Part shown: positions 1-7,612 of the stretch, piece by piece
How positions within the stretch are numbered: the stretch's first letter is position 1
Layout: each line of letters begins with the position of its first letter
DNA from: M30B80 sp965656935
GTDB taxonomy: Bacteria > Pseudomonadota > Alphaproteobacteria > Rhodobacterales > Rhodobacteraceae
Assembly: GCA_965656935.1 (NCBI GenBank)
Contig: CBFHMG010000002.1
Coordinates: forward strand, 248,001 to 312,000
DNA length: 64,000 nucleotides
Direction of reading: 5' to 3'
The notes under the pieces: generated by a model
The model's database searches: none
The model's input: the letters and a program-made list of their open reading frames with translations, nothing else
Told to the model about the DNA's origin: nothing
Position numbers and translations under genes: made by a program

Positions 1-133
1 CATTCCGCCAACTGCCCTGCTGGACATTTGGCGAATTCGGTATCGGCTCCGGTCGTCACGCCGAGGTTTTTATGCGTCTCTTGTTATGCCTCACCTGGGT
101 CTAATCAGGCTCTAACAGCATAGTTAGAGACGT
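1..133. other. Gene-free window edge downstream of pufQ
   Basis: No gene can be supported here. On the minus strand this is the sequence after the pufQ stop, where the light-harvesting gene pufB would normally follow. A minus-strand ATG lies exactly at positions 3-1, but the purine-rich stretch before it touches the codon, so a pufB start cannot be confirmed. Confidence 0.5.
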
Positions 134-352
134 TTAAGCGGCGAAAATCATCGGTGTGATGATCCGAGCTTGGCTCAACGCGCGCTTAATGGGTCCTTTG
201 GTGGTCAAGCTTCCCGAACGGATTGCCGCCAGCGCCCAAGTCAGGGTCGCCAATGGCAATGTCGCTAGGAAAATGATCCCAAAGTAGAACATGAACTCCG
301 TCTTCAGCGGCTTGCGCCGTGTGACGTGGGTATCTGATGTGAAATCAGTCAT
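134..352 (-). CDS. pufQ: PufQ, bacteriochlorophyll/cytochrome subunit assembly factor
   Basis: Small 72-residue protein with one membrane helix (about residues 20-45), a basic N-terminus and the family-typical C-terminal pattern GPIKRAL...ITPMIF. PufQ is known from purple bacteria as a small membrane protein needed for normal bacteriochlorophyll formation and photosystem assembly. Its start overlaps the 3' end of bchZ by 4 bases, so the two are translationally coupled. Its place between bchZ and the expected pufBALM genes is the classic superoperon position. The call rests on position, length and the C-terminal motif. Confidence 0.9.
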   Translation of the reverse strand: MTDFTSDTHVTRRKPLKTEFMFYFGIIFLATLPLATLTWALAAIRSGSLTTKGPIKRALSQARIITPMIFAA

Positions 353-1830
353 TTCTCTCTTCCCTCGTTCTCCATGGGAAGGTTCGCTGGTGCGAGCTTC
401 TCCACGGTTTCACGGACAACGCGTTCGGCGCCCTCTTCGAGGGCCGCTTTCTCGGCGGCGTCACGTAAACTCTTGGCTGCCGAAATCCGCGTCAGGATCG
501 GATGTTCGGCGACGATTCTGTCCAGAAGGGTCTGCGCATCGCTATCCCATGGGAAATCACGGCGGAGCGTGGTGGGCGTGGCCTCGACACTGTCCATTTC
601 GCTGCCCAAAGGCAGGATGTGGAACAAGGCATCGAACAAGCCGTTGCAGACTTCTTGCATGATATAAGTGGCCCCTGCATATCCCATGAAGGGGGTTCCC
701 GTTGCACGCCGGATCGCAGCGCCAGGGAAGCTGGCAGGGATGAAATTCGGGCGCGGGCCAAAGCCACCCGACATCTCGGCCAGATACATTTTCTCGTTGA
801 TCGACCCCATAAGGACCAAAGGCCGCTTGCCATGGATCATGGCGCGCACTTCGTCATTATTGGTCTTTTTGCCAGCGGTCCGCGCGACCGCAAAGGCACA
901 GGGAAGCCCCATGTCGTTTTCAAGGTAATTGCGAACGCCACGGGCATAAGTCTCATTGGCGACAATGCCGAAACTGGCGGTCGCAAAGAAATCCTGCGTG
1001 ACCGAGCGCCAGAGATCCCAAACAGGTTTGATGGTGGAATGCTTCTCGCGCTGGATGAAGGGCTCGGGATCAAGGCCGAGCATCTCACCCAAGGTCCGAA
1101 GGAATTTCGTGGTTGATTCGATGCCGATCGGCGCTTGCAGATAGGGCTTGCCCAAAACCTCCGACAATCCGCGCCCGAATTCGCGATACATGCAAATATT
1201 CACATCGGCATTCACGAGGTTGCGCATCTCGGCCAGATGGCTGCCAAGCGGCATGACCATGTTCACCTCGGCCCCGATGCCTTCCACCAAGCGGCGGATT
1301 TCATGCAGATCGGAGGGCATATTGAAGGTGCCATACATCGGCCCAAGGATATTGACCCTTGGGGCGGCTCCGTCTTCGCGTTTCTTTTCAGGCGGCATAC
1401 GGCCTTTGGTCATGCCAAATTCCGTGAAAATCCATGTCATCGCACGATCAGCCGCTTCCCATTGATCCTCGTCGATGGTGCGCGGAAGGAAGCGTTGGAT
1501 ATTGGTGCCCATGGGCGTCACACCACCGCCGATCATCTCGGCGATGGAGCCTGTGACAACAACCGCAGGCAGTGCAGGATCAAGCGTTTCCCAAGCACGT
1601 TTCATCGCGCCCTCGGTGCCATCGCGGCCAAGCTCTTCTTCGCCCAAACCTGTGGTTACGATCGGCAATTCATGCGGCGGCAGGGCATCGGTGTAATGCA
1701 GAACAGAGGTCACAGGCAGGTTTTCACAGCCCACGGGGCCATCAATGACAACCTGCAAACCTTTCACAGCGGTAAAGGCGTAAACCGCCCCCCAATATCC
1801 GCCCGCGCGATCATGATCTTGAACAAGCAT
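349..1830 (-). CDS. bchZ: Chlorophyllide a reductase subunit Z
   Basis: BchZ (493 residues) is one half of the BchYZ catalytic component of chlorophyllide a oxidoreductase, which with BchX reduces the C7=C8 bond of the B ring to give the bacteriochlorin. The protein is nitrogenase NifK/BchB-like. A conserved cysteine in DGPVGCENLP (Cys35) is a likely metallocluster ligand, and its length is normal for the family. The start codon shares one base with the bchY stop, and its stop overlaps pufQ. The whole bchCXYZ block is tightly coupled. Confidence 0.97.
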   Translation of the reverse strand: MLVQDHDRAGGYWGAVYAFTAVKGLQVVIDGPVGCENLPVTSVLHYTDALPPHELPIVTTGLGEEELGRDGTEGAMKRAWETLDPALPAVVVTGSIAEMIGGGVTPMGTNIQRFLPRTIDEDQWEAADRAMTWIFTEFGMTKGRMPPEKKREDGAAPRVNILGPMYGTFNMPSDLHEIRRLVEGIGAEVNMVMPLGSHLAEMRNLVNADVNICMYREFGRGLSEVLGKPYLQAPIGIESTTKFLRTLGEMLGLDPEPFIQREKHSTIKPVWDLWRSVTQDFFATASFGIVANETYARGVRNYLENDMGLPCAFAVARTAGKKTNNDEVRAMIHGKRPLVLMGSINEKMYLAEMSGGFGPRPNFIPASFPGAAIRRATGTPFMGYAGATYIMQEVCNGLFDALFHILPLGSEMDSVEATPTTLRRDFPWDSDAQTLLDRIVAEHPILTRISAAKSLRDAAEKAALEEGAERVVRETVEKLAPANLPMENEGREK

Positions 1831-3404
1831 CAGATCATCTCCTGCGCTTGTGCCGCACGCGCAGCTTTGTCGAGTTTCTTTTGATGCGCGGCACGGTATT
1901 CAGGCCGCTCATTCGGGCTGCCCTCCCAGATACCAGCCGTATCGCCTTCGCCAACACCCTCGAAGAATTCGCGCATGTGATCCATGCGGCCCTTATTCTC
2001 GATCGCGGCATTCACCACTTGCGCGAGAGAGCCCGCACCAGCAGGGCCCATCAGGGGGCGTGCCGAAATCAGGTTGGTGAAATAGAGGCTTGGAATGCCA
2101 AGCTCTTTTCCCTTTTGGACAACGGGTGTCGTGCCGATCGCGAGATCAGGTTTGATCGCTTCCATCGCGGCGCAATCATCCTCGAGAGAAGCGCGGAATT
2201 TCACCTTCACGCCACGGGCCTCAAGCCAGTCCACATCGCTGCGGGACCATTCGGTTTTCGGGCAGGCCGTACCGACATAGGGCACATCGGCTCCGCTTTC
2301 GATCAGCAAACGCGCAACCAGCAACTCCGAGCCTTCATAGCCTGAAAGCGTCACGGTGCCTTTGATAGGTGTTGCGGCCAAGGCAGCCTTGATCGCGGGA
2401 AGGAAGGCATTATGCGCCGCCCCGATTTTATCCTCGGACACGCCATAAGCGCGCCCGATATTAGACAGCCAATCCGCCGTGCCATCATGGCCAACAGGTG
2501 CGCTGCCCACAATCTTGCGCCCCGCCGCTTCGAATTCACGAATGGCAGAGGTGTAGAAAGGGTGAATTGCAGCAACAACTTCGGAATCAAGTGCTGAATA
2601 AAGCTCACGCCACTCACGGCAGGGAACGACCGGACCTGCCGCCAGACCGAGTGGCGCGAGCATCCCACCTATCCCTAAAGGATCTGCAGGAAACATTTCG
2701 CCCAACAAAGTGACAGTTGGACGGTCTGATTTACCCGAGATAGGAGCTTGCACTGGACCGGCTTCCACCTCCTTTCGGGCATAGTTAAGCATCGCGCCTG
2801 CCAAGACATCCTTGGCTTCGGCATGGGTGGGAATTCCGAATCCGGGCACATCAATACCTACGATCCGAACTCCGTTGATCTCGTCAGGCAAAAGCCGCAG
2901 AGGCACCCCAGATGCTGTTGGAACACATAGATTGGTGACCACGATCGCGTCATAACGATCAGGGTCGGCCATATCGTGGACGGCCTCGCGGATATCCTCG
3001 AACAGCTTACCAGTAACGAGCGTTTCGGAATTGAACGGCACATAGCCGACAGACCGGCGCGCACCGTAGAAATGGCTCACGAAGGTAAGCCCATAGACGC
3101 AACAGGCCGATCCGCTGAGAACGGTGGCTGTGCGACGCATCCGCAGACCCACACGAAGCGAGCCGAAAGCGGGACACATGCTTTGAGGTTTATCATGCGG
3201 GCCTTGGGGGTAATCCTTGGCGTATTGATCAAGGATTTCGGATTTGCCTGCCATGCGGGCAGCCTTTTCCATCTCGCCTGCGCCCGCATGGCAACCCATG
3301 CCATCGACGCCCACGGCCTGCACCGAAGGATCAGATGCGTCGCGGTCCTCGCCAAGGATAACCTCGGCGTCGGCTGCGGTGTCATATCTGATTTCTTCGG
3401 TCAT
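1830..3404 (-). CDS. bchY: Chlorophyllide a reductase subunit Y
   Basis: BchY (524 residues) forms the catalytic heterotetramer with BchZ and receives electrons from BchX. Conserved cysteines are seen at about Cys38 (GMGCHAG), Cys77 (QSMCPAFG) and Cys101/102 (SGSACCVYG), matching the iron-sulfur ligands of this nitrogenase-like family. The reading frame stays open a further 46 codons upstream, but that segment lies inside bchX and does not look like BchY. The ATG at 3404, giving MTEEIRY, is 4 bases after the bchX stop and is the likely start. Confidence 0.96.
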   Translation of the reverse strand: MTEEIRYDTAADAEVILGEDRDASDPSVQAVGVDGMGCHAGAGEMEKAARMAGKSEILDQYAKDYPQGPHDKPQSMCPAFGSLRVGLRMRRTATVLSGSACCVYGLTFVSHFYGARRSVGYVPFNSETLVTGKLFEDIREAVHDMADPDRYDAIVVTNLCVPTASGVPLRLLPDEINGVRIVGIDVPGFGIPTHAEAKDVLAGAMLNYARKEVEAGPVQAPISGKSDRPTVTLLGEMFPADPLGIGGMLAPLGLAAGPVVPCREWRELYSALDSEVVAAIHPFYTSAIREFEAAGRKIVGSAPVGHDGTADWLSNIGRAYGVSEDKIGAAHNAFLPAIKAALAATPIKGTVTLSGYEGSELLVARLLIESGADVPYVGTACPKTEWSRSDVDWLEARGVKVKFRASLEDDCAAMEAIKPDLAIGTTPVVQKGKELGIPSLYFTNLISARPLMGPAGAGSLAQVVNAAIENKGRMDHMREFFEGVGEGDTAGIWEGSPNERPEYRAAHQKKLDKAARAAQAQEMI

Positions 3405-3408
3405 CTGT

Positions 3409-4413
3409 TCATGCCTCGTCGTAGATAACTTCGAGGGATTTTTGCGGCATGGCATTCTTGCCGCGCATGTCTTTGTCAGTGGCGGGTTCCAGTACAAAGC
3501 CCGCGCCCGTTTCCGAGCCGTCAAACAGCGCCAGAAGCTCATCTTGGCTCAGCGCGGTTGGCCGCATTGGCGGGGCAACGGCAACATTCTCGCCAAGGGC
3601 TGCAAACAGTGCGCCCCATTGGCTCTCATCGGTGCCGACAATCTGGTAATTCGCCGATTTCTTGCGCAGGTCATCATCCTGCGGGATCGAAGCAAGGATC
3701 GGGATATCAACCGCTTTTGCAAAGGCCTCAGCCTCGCCCGAGCCGTCATCCTTATTGATCACAAGTCCCGCAACCCCGACATTGCCACCAAGCTTGCGGA
3801 AATATTCAACGGCGGAACACACGTTATTGGCCACATAAAGCGATTGCAGATCGTTTGACGCGACCAAGATCACCTTTTGCGCCATGTCGCGTGCGATTGG
3901 CAGGCCAAAGCCACCACAGACCACATCACCCAAGAAATCGAGCAAGACATAATCGAAATCCCAGTCATGGAAGCCCAGTTTCTCGAGCAATTCGAAACCA
4001 TGGATAATGCCACGACCACCACAGCCACGACCCACTTCGGGGCCGCCCAGCTCCATCGCGAATACTCCGCCGCGTTTGAAGCAGACATCACCAATTTTCA
4101 CTTCCTCACCAGCAAGCTTCTTCTTGGTCGAGGTCTCGATAATTGTGGGGCAGGCTTTGCCGCCAAAAAGCAGCGAGGTGGTGTCGGATTTCGGATCACA
4201 GCCGATCAGCAAAACACGTTTGCCCTGTTCGGCCATCATATGGCTGAGATTGGCCAGCGTGAAACTTTTGCCGATGCCGCCTTTGCCATAGATCGCGATG
4301 ATCTGGGTTTTCTTTGTCGGCTCCCCTTGGGGGACTTCCAGCGTTGGCTCCTCGGAGGCTTCGTCACGAAGGCGCTGGTCGAAATCCTTGAGATTCGGAA
4401 TATCGAGGGTCAT
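3409..4413 (-). CDS. bchX: Chlorophyllide a reductase iron protein (subunit X)
   Basis: NifH-like ATPase of 334 residues that carries electrons to BchYZ in an ATP-dependent way. It has the P-loop GKGGIGKS at residues 43-50 and the two cysteines (Cys131 in GRGCGGRG, Cys166 in DVVCGGFG) that would bind the [4Fe-4S] cluster at the homodimer interface. A family-typical N-terminal extension of about 35 residues precedes the P-loop. It overlaps bchC by 4 bases. BchX rather than BchL or NifH is indicated by this extension and by the neighbours bchC, bchY and bchZ. Confidence 0.97.
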   Translation of the reverse strand: MTLDIPNLKDFDQRLRDEASEEPTLEVPQGEPTKKTQIIAIYGKGGIGKSFTLANLSHMMAEQGKRVLLIGCDPKSDTTSLLFGGKACPTIIETSTKKKLAGEEVKIGDVCFKRGGVFAMELGGPEVGRGCGGRGIIHGFELLEKLGFHDWDFDYVLLDFLGDVVCGGFGLPIARDMAQKVILVASNDLQSLYVANNVCSAVEYFRKLGGNVGVAGLVINKDDGSGEAEAFAKAVDIPILASIPQDDDLRKKSANYQIVGTDESQWGALFAALGENVAVAPPMRPTALSQDELLALFDGSETGAGFVLEPATDKDMRGKNAMPQKSLEVIYDEA

Positions 4414-5363
4414 GCGGCGTTCTCCCAGTTGAGGATCATTTTCAAGCAGGACGCATCATTGAAGGCCGTTGGATAAGCCTCCTGAGCAGAACTGGCTGGC
4501 ACATTATGTGTGATCAGGTCGGATAGGCTCAGCGCGCCATGATCGATCAGGTCGCGCGTCGCCACGAGGTCGTCACGGGTCCATTCGGCTGCGATGCGGA
4601 AACGGGCTTCCCGCATGAAGGCGGGTGGAAAGGCAAAGCTCAGGGGTTCGGCATAAAAGCCTGCCAGAACGATCTCGCCGCCCTTGGCCAAGCGACCGAT
4701 GAAACTATCCAACAGCGAAGACACGCCCGAGGCATCATAGATGCAATTATAATCGCGGCGCTCATCATGATCGGGGTGAATAACCTCATAACCCACCGCG
4801 CCAGTCGCACGGTCTGGGTTAATCTCCCATACAGTTGGAGGCTTGCCGCCAGCCGCAATGGTCAGACGCGCCAGAAGGCGGCCAAACACACCATGGCCAA
4901 CAATCAATTCGGGCAATTTCTTATCAAGCCCAGCCATCGCATGACGCGCCGTTGCAGCCAAAGCGAGTAAAGCACCTTCGGCCTTAAGCGCGCTATCGAT
5001 TCGAACAACGCGATCGGCACCCGTGACCAAAGTCGCCGCGGCACCACCGAACAGGCCCTTCACATCGCTGTAGCAATTCGCACCCGGAACAAAGACGCGA
5101 TCACCGGTTTTGAACCCCGTATTCGCGCCCGCCTCGAGCACTTCGCCAGCGGATTCGTACCCAGGCACAAGTGGATAGCCCATGCCTGGAAACGGGGGCA
5201 TTTCCCCTGAATAGAAAAGCTTTTCGGTACCTGTGGAAATTCCGGAATGGCTAACTTGAACAATCAGGTCATCTGCCATGGGGTCATTCAACTGAACGTC
5301 GCCGACGCCTAGTTTTTTTGGACCCTCCAATATGACAGCGCTTGTTTGCACTTTATGTTCCAT
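4410..5363 (-). CDS. bchC: 3-hydroxyethyl bacteriochlorophyllide a dehydrogenase
   Basis: BchC (317 residues) oxidises the 3-hydroxyethyl group to the 3-acetyl group of bacteriochlorophyllide a. It belongs to the medium-chain dehydrogenase superfamily: a GroES-like N-terminal half with the GYPLVPGYESAGEV segment is followed by a nucleotide-binding half with the VGHGVFGRLLARL motif. It is the first gene of the bchCXYZ block. A promoter and an array of PpsR/CrtJ-type palindromes lie directly upstream, partly inside the 3' end of crtF. Transcripts from crtEF probably also read into it. Confidence 0.95.
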   Translation of the reverse strand: MEHKVQTSAVILEGPKKLGVGDVQLNDPMADDLIVQVSHSGISTGTEKLFYSGEMPPFPGMGYPLVPGYESAGEVLEAGANTGFKTGDRVFVPGANCYSDVKGLFGGAAATLVTGADRVVRIDSALKAEGALLALAATARHAMAGLDKKLPELIVGHGVFGRLLARLTIAAGGKPPTVWEINPDRATGAVGYEVIHPDHDERRDYNCIYDASGVSSLLDSFIGRLAKGGEIVLAGFYAEPLSFAFPPAFMREARFRIAAEWTRDDLVATRDLIDHGALSLSDLITHNVPASSAQEAYPTAFNDASCLKMILNWENAA

Positions 5364-5379
5364 CCCTCAATTACGCGCC

Positions 5380-5396
5380 TGTCTGATGAACTGACA
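5380..5396. promoter_or_regulatory. Imperfect PpsR/CrtJ-like palindrome (N11)
   Basis: TGTCTGATGAACTGACA, which is TGT-N11-ACA, one base shorter than the TGT-N12-ACA consensus. It lies between the bchC promoter and the bchC start codon. It extends the operator array, but the shortened spacing makes it the weakest member. Confidence 0.35.
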
Positions 5397-5411
5397 GATT
5401 GTCGCGTTATG

Positions 5412-5429
5412 TGTCAATCTACCGTTACA
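5412..5429. promoter_or_regulatory. PpsR/CrtJ-type operator 1 at bchC
   Basis: TGTCAATCTACCGTTACA matches TGT-N12-ACA exactly. It covers the predicted -10 element of bchC. Eight bases separate it from the next palindrome, the spacing reported for cooperative CrtJ binding at bchC. The family is known to repress photosynthesis genes under oxygen and light. Confidence 0.75.
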
Positions 5430-5443
5430 CTCTAGTATGTCAA
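5416..5443 (-). promoter_or_regulatory. Predicted sigma-70-type promoter of bchC
   Basis: Read on the minus strand, a perfect -35 hexamer TTGACA (5443-5438) is followed after 16 bases by TAGATT (5421-5416), a 4/6 match to the -10 consensus. The transcript would begin about 50 bases before the bchC start. The -35 lies inside one TGT-N12-ACA palindrome and the -10 inside another, as described for CrtJ control of bchC in Rhodobacter capsulatus. Confidence 0.6.
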
Positions 5444-5455
5444 ATATTATTGACA
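5438..5455. promoter_or_regulatory. PpsR/CrtJ-type operator 2 at bchC
   Basis: TGTCAAATATTATTGACA is a near-perfect palindrome of the TGT-N12-ACA type. It covers the bchC -35 hexamer and includes the stop codon of crtF (5442-5440), so operator and coding end share sequence. Confidence 0.8.
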
Positions 5456-6612
5456 GATTTGTCTAACTGATTTGACAGTTTGCGCGCTGTTACCACTCGG
5501 GTAATGAAGGGACGGTCTGTTGCTCTTTGGGAAATATCGGCAAAGCCAACTTCGGTGAGCAGCTGTGAAATCCGATCAGCCGAGCGGACACAGCCCGTGC
5601 GCATGGCCATGCAATACAGGGCAAAATAGGCATCTGCCGTGCGATCAGGTTTGGAGCCGCCCGACATCGGTTCAGAAATGATAAGGCTGCCATTCTCTGG
5701 CAAGGCCTTGAAAACCTTGGCCAGTAATCCGCGAACGGTTTCGTCCTGATGATCGTATAGAACGCGCACCAAACTGATGGTGCTTGCCCCTTCGGGAATC
5801 GAATCCTCGCGGAAACTGCCCGTTGTGATGCTGGCGCGATCCGCCAAACCCTCGCGCTCGAACCGCGCTTGCGCATGGGGGGCGACCTCGGGCAAATCGA
5901 ATAATTGCAGCGCAAGATCGGGATAGCTGGCCCCGACAGCCGATAGAAATGCGCCCGTTCCACCCCCGATATCGAGCAGTTTCCCACAGGAAGAAAGATC
6001 AACCGCCTTCAGGGTTTCCTCGGCTACCAAGACCTGACTATCGGACATGAGCTGGGAATAGGTTTGCGCGATTTCAGGGTCCACATCGCCCGCCGCGCCG
6101 AAGACATAAGGCCAGAACCCCGCGAGCTCTGTATCCGTCTCACCCCGAAAAAATGCCACTGGATCCTGCAGGTCACGATAAAGAACATCGTGGTGCAAAA
6201 TCATCTCGCGCAGGCCAGGCACGCCAGGCACCGCGGCACCCAATCGGGCCAGCGCGAATTTGGCGTCTTTGCTCCGTTTGAGCAGGCCTAAAGCAGCAGC
6301 AGCTTGGCACAACACCTCCATTCGGCGCTGCGGCACATCACATCTCAGCGCCAGATCAGCCGCGCTGCGCGGGCCTGCCTTGAGATGCGTTGCAAGGTCA
6401 AAAGCCACAAAGGCTTGCAGGGTTTGCGAATAGGAAAACCCTGCCACCAGATCGAACAGTTTTTCACCATCGCGGCGCGCAAGATATTTCACCAAAGGAA
6501 AGCGTGCAGCCCAAGATTGGAACCTGCGAGAGCCTGCTAAGCTATTGCGCCATTGTTGAAATTTCTCAAAGAGGTCACCGCCTCTATTGCCCGGATACTC
6601 AGTGAGACCCAT
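5440..6612 (-). CDS. crtF: Hydroxyneurosporene / demethylspheroidene O-methyltransferase
   Basis: CrtF (390 residues) transfers a methyl group from SAM to the C1 hydroxyl of hydroxylated carotenoids, the last step to spheroidene-type methoxy carotenoids. An N-terminal winged-helix-like dimerisation region is followed by the SAM-binding motif LDIGGGTG at residues 213-220 and an O-methyltransferase core. The ATG at 6612 (MGLTEYPG) is 2 bases after the crtE stop; the frame upstream of it overlaps crtE and is not family-like. It is cotranscribed with crtE, with likely readthrough into bchC. Confidence 0.94.
   Translation of the reverse strand: MGLTEYPGNRGGDLFEKFQQWRNSLAGSRRFQSWAARFPLVKYLARRDGEKLFDLVAGFSYSQTLQAFVAFDLATHLKAGPRSAADLALRCDVPQRRMEVLCQAAAALGLLKRSKDAKFALARLGAAVPGVPGLREMILHHDVLYRDLQDPVAFFRGETDTELAGFWPYVFGAAGDVDPEIAQTYSQLMSDSQVLVAEETLKAVDLSSCGKLLDIGGGTGAFLSAVGASYPDLALQLFDLPEVAPHAQARFEREGLADRASITTGSFREDSIPEGASTISLVRVLYDHQDETVRGLLAKVFKALPENGSLIISEPMSGGSKPDRTADAYFALYCMAMRTGCVRSADRISQLLTEVGFADISQRATDRPFITRVVTARKLSNQLDKSVNNI
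5460..5477. promoter_or_regulatory. PpsR/CrtJ-type operator 3 inside the crtF 3' end
   Basis: TGTCTAACTGATTTGACA matches TGT-N12-ACA and lies wholly within the last codons of crtF, 4 bases from operator 2. A third in-line site is unusual compared with the two-site arrangement described for bchC. It could be chance, but the dyad match is as good as that of the other two. Confidence 0.55.
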
Positions 6613-6614
6613 GG

Positions 6615-7487
6615 TTATTCTGCCGCATATCTTGCGGGCAGAACGGGCGTCAGCCGCTCGGCATAGACGCGCACCATTTCGCAAAGCGCGGCCTCGCCGG
6701 GGCAAGATGGAATCGATGAAATCGCACCTGAAAGAATATCTTCCAAACGGCTGATCGCGCCACGAACGCCTAATTCGGTAACGGCATTGGGTCGGCCATT
6801 GATTTCATCCTGCTGTGCAGGTTTGCCAAGCTTTTCTTCATCATAGAGCGCATCACGCAAATCATCGGCGACCTGAAAGGCCTCACCGATTCGAGCGCCA
6901 AGCTCGCGCCATGGCTCAGGGTCCTCGCCTGCGGCAGCGGCCCCCATGCAGGTGGCCGCCGTAAACAGAGCCCCCGTTTTGGCGCGGTGATAAGCGGACA
7001 GATCAATCTTGCTTTCGCTCTCCCAGCCTTGGCCCGCACAAATGCCACCGGGCATACCCGTGCTGGCGCCAAGAATACGCATCAATGCAATCGCACGCTC
7101 GGGGTCGGTTGCGGCGGCACGCGCCAGAACCTCGAAGGCCATTATTATCAGGGAATCGCCTGCAAGAACGGCAAGCGGCTCGGAATAGGCGCGATGCACC
7201 GAAGGTTTGCCACGCCGAATATCGGCATTGTCGAAACAGGGTAGATCATCATGCACAAGGCTGGCGCAATGGATCAACTCAATCGAGATCGCCGCCGCAT
7301 CTGCCAAAACAGGGTTCGGATCGCCACAGGCCTTTGCAACCGAGAGCGAGATCGTGGGACGAATGCGGGCACCGCCGGGGCTGACCGAATATTCCAAGGC
7401 CGAGGCCAGTTTTGCGGGCGTCGATCCCTGCTGGCCTGCTGTGATGGCTGCGCTCAACGCGGTTTCTATACGGGCCTTCAGGGGCAT
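6615..7487 (-). CDS. crtE: Geranylgeranyl diphosphate synthase
   Basis: CrtE (290 residues) condenses isopentenyl diphosphate with farnesyl diphosphate to form geranylgeranyl diphosphate, the C20 precursor of carotenoids and of the bacteriochlorophyll tail. The first aspartate-rich motif DDLPCFD is at 80-86 and the second, DDLRD, at 208-212. The start at 7487 (MPLKARIETAL) matches the family N-terminus and is preceded by a good GGAGG Shine-Dalgarno site. The 28 extra open codons upstream lie in the regulatory gap to crtD. Confidence 0.94.
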   Translation of the reverse strand: MPLKARIETALSAAITAGQQGSTPAKLASALEYSVSPGGARIRPTISLSVAKACGDPNPVLADAAAISIELIHCASLVHDDLPCFDNADIRRGKPSVHRAYSEPLAVLAGDSLIIMAFEVLARAAATDPERAIALMRILGASTGMPGGICAGQGWESESKIDLSAYHRAKTGALFTAATCMGAAAAGEDPEPWRELGARIGEAFQVADDLRDALYDEEKLGKPAQQDEINGRPNAVTELGVRGAISRLEDILSGAISSIPSCPGEAALCEMVRVYAERLTPVLPARYAAE

Positions 7488-7534
7488 GCTGCCTCCAGAA
7501 ATGAGAGAATAGGCGATTGGAATCCGCCCCATAC

Positions 7535-7552
7535 TGTAAATTACACTGGACA
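7535..7552. promoter_or_regulatory. PpsR/CrtJ-type operator in the crtE-crtD gap, site 1
   Basis: TGTAAATTACACTGGACA fits TGT-N12-ACA. It lies on the crtE side of the 125-base divergent intergenic region. Together with the second site it probably places both carotenoid operons under the same repressor as bchC. Confidence 0.6.
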
Positions 7553-7578
7553 GTGTGTGCCCTTCTGTCAACTATATG

Positions 7579-7596
7579 TGTCAACTAATCTTTACA
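7579..7596. promoter_or_regulatory. PpsR/CrtJ-type operator in the crtE-crtD gap, site 2
   Basis: TGTCAACTAATCTTTACA fits TGT-N12-ACA and ends 16 bases before the crtD start, 26 bases from site 1. On the minus strand two TTGACA hexamers lie nearby, possible -35 elements for crtE, but no confident -10 was assigned. Confidence 0.65.
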
Positions 7597-7612
7597 TACG
7601 GGGAGGGCTCTT

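Noticed and set aside
1..3. Minus-strand ATG as the start of pufB
   Set aside because: Only the start codon would be inside the window and the spacing to a ribosome site is poor, so nothing can be tested.
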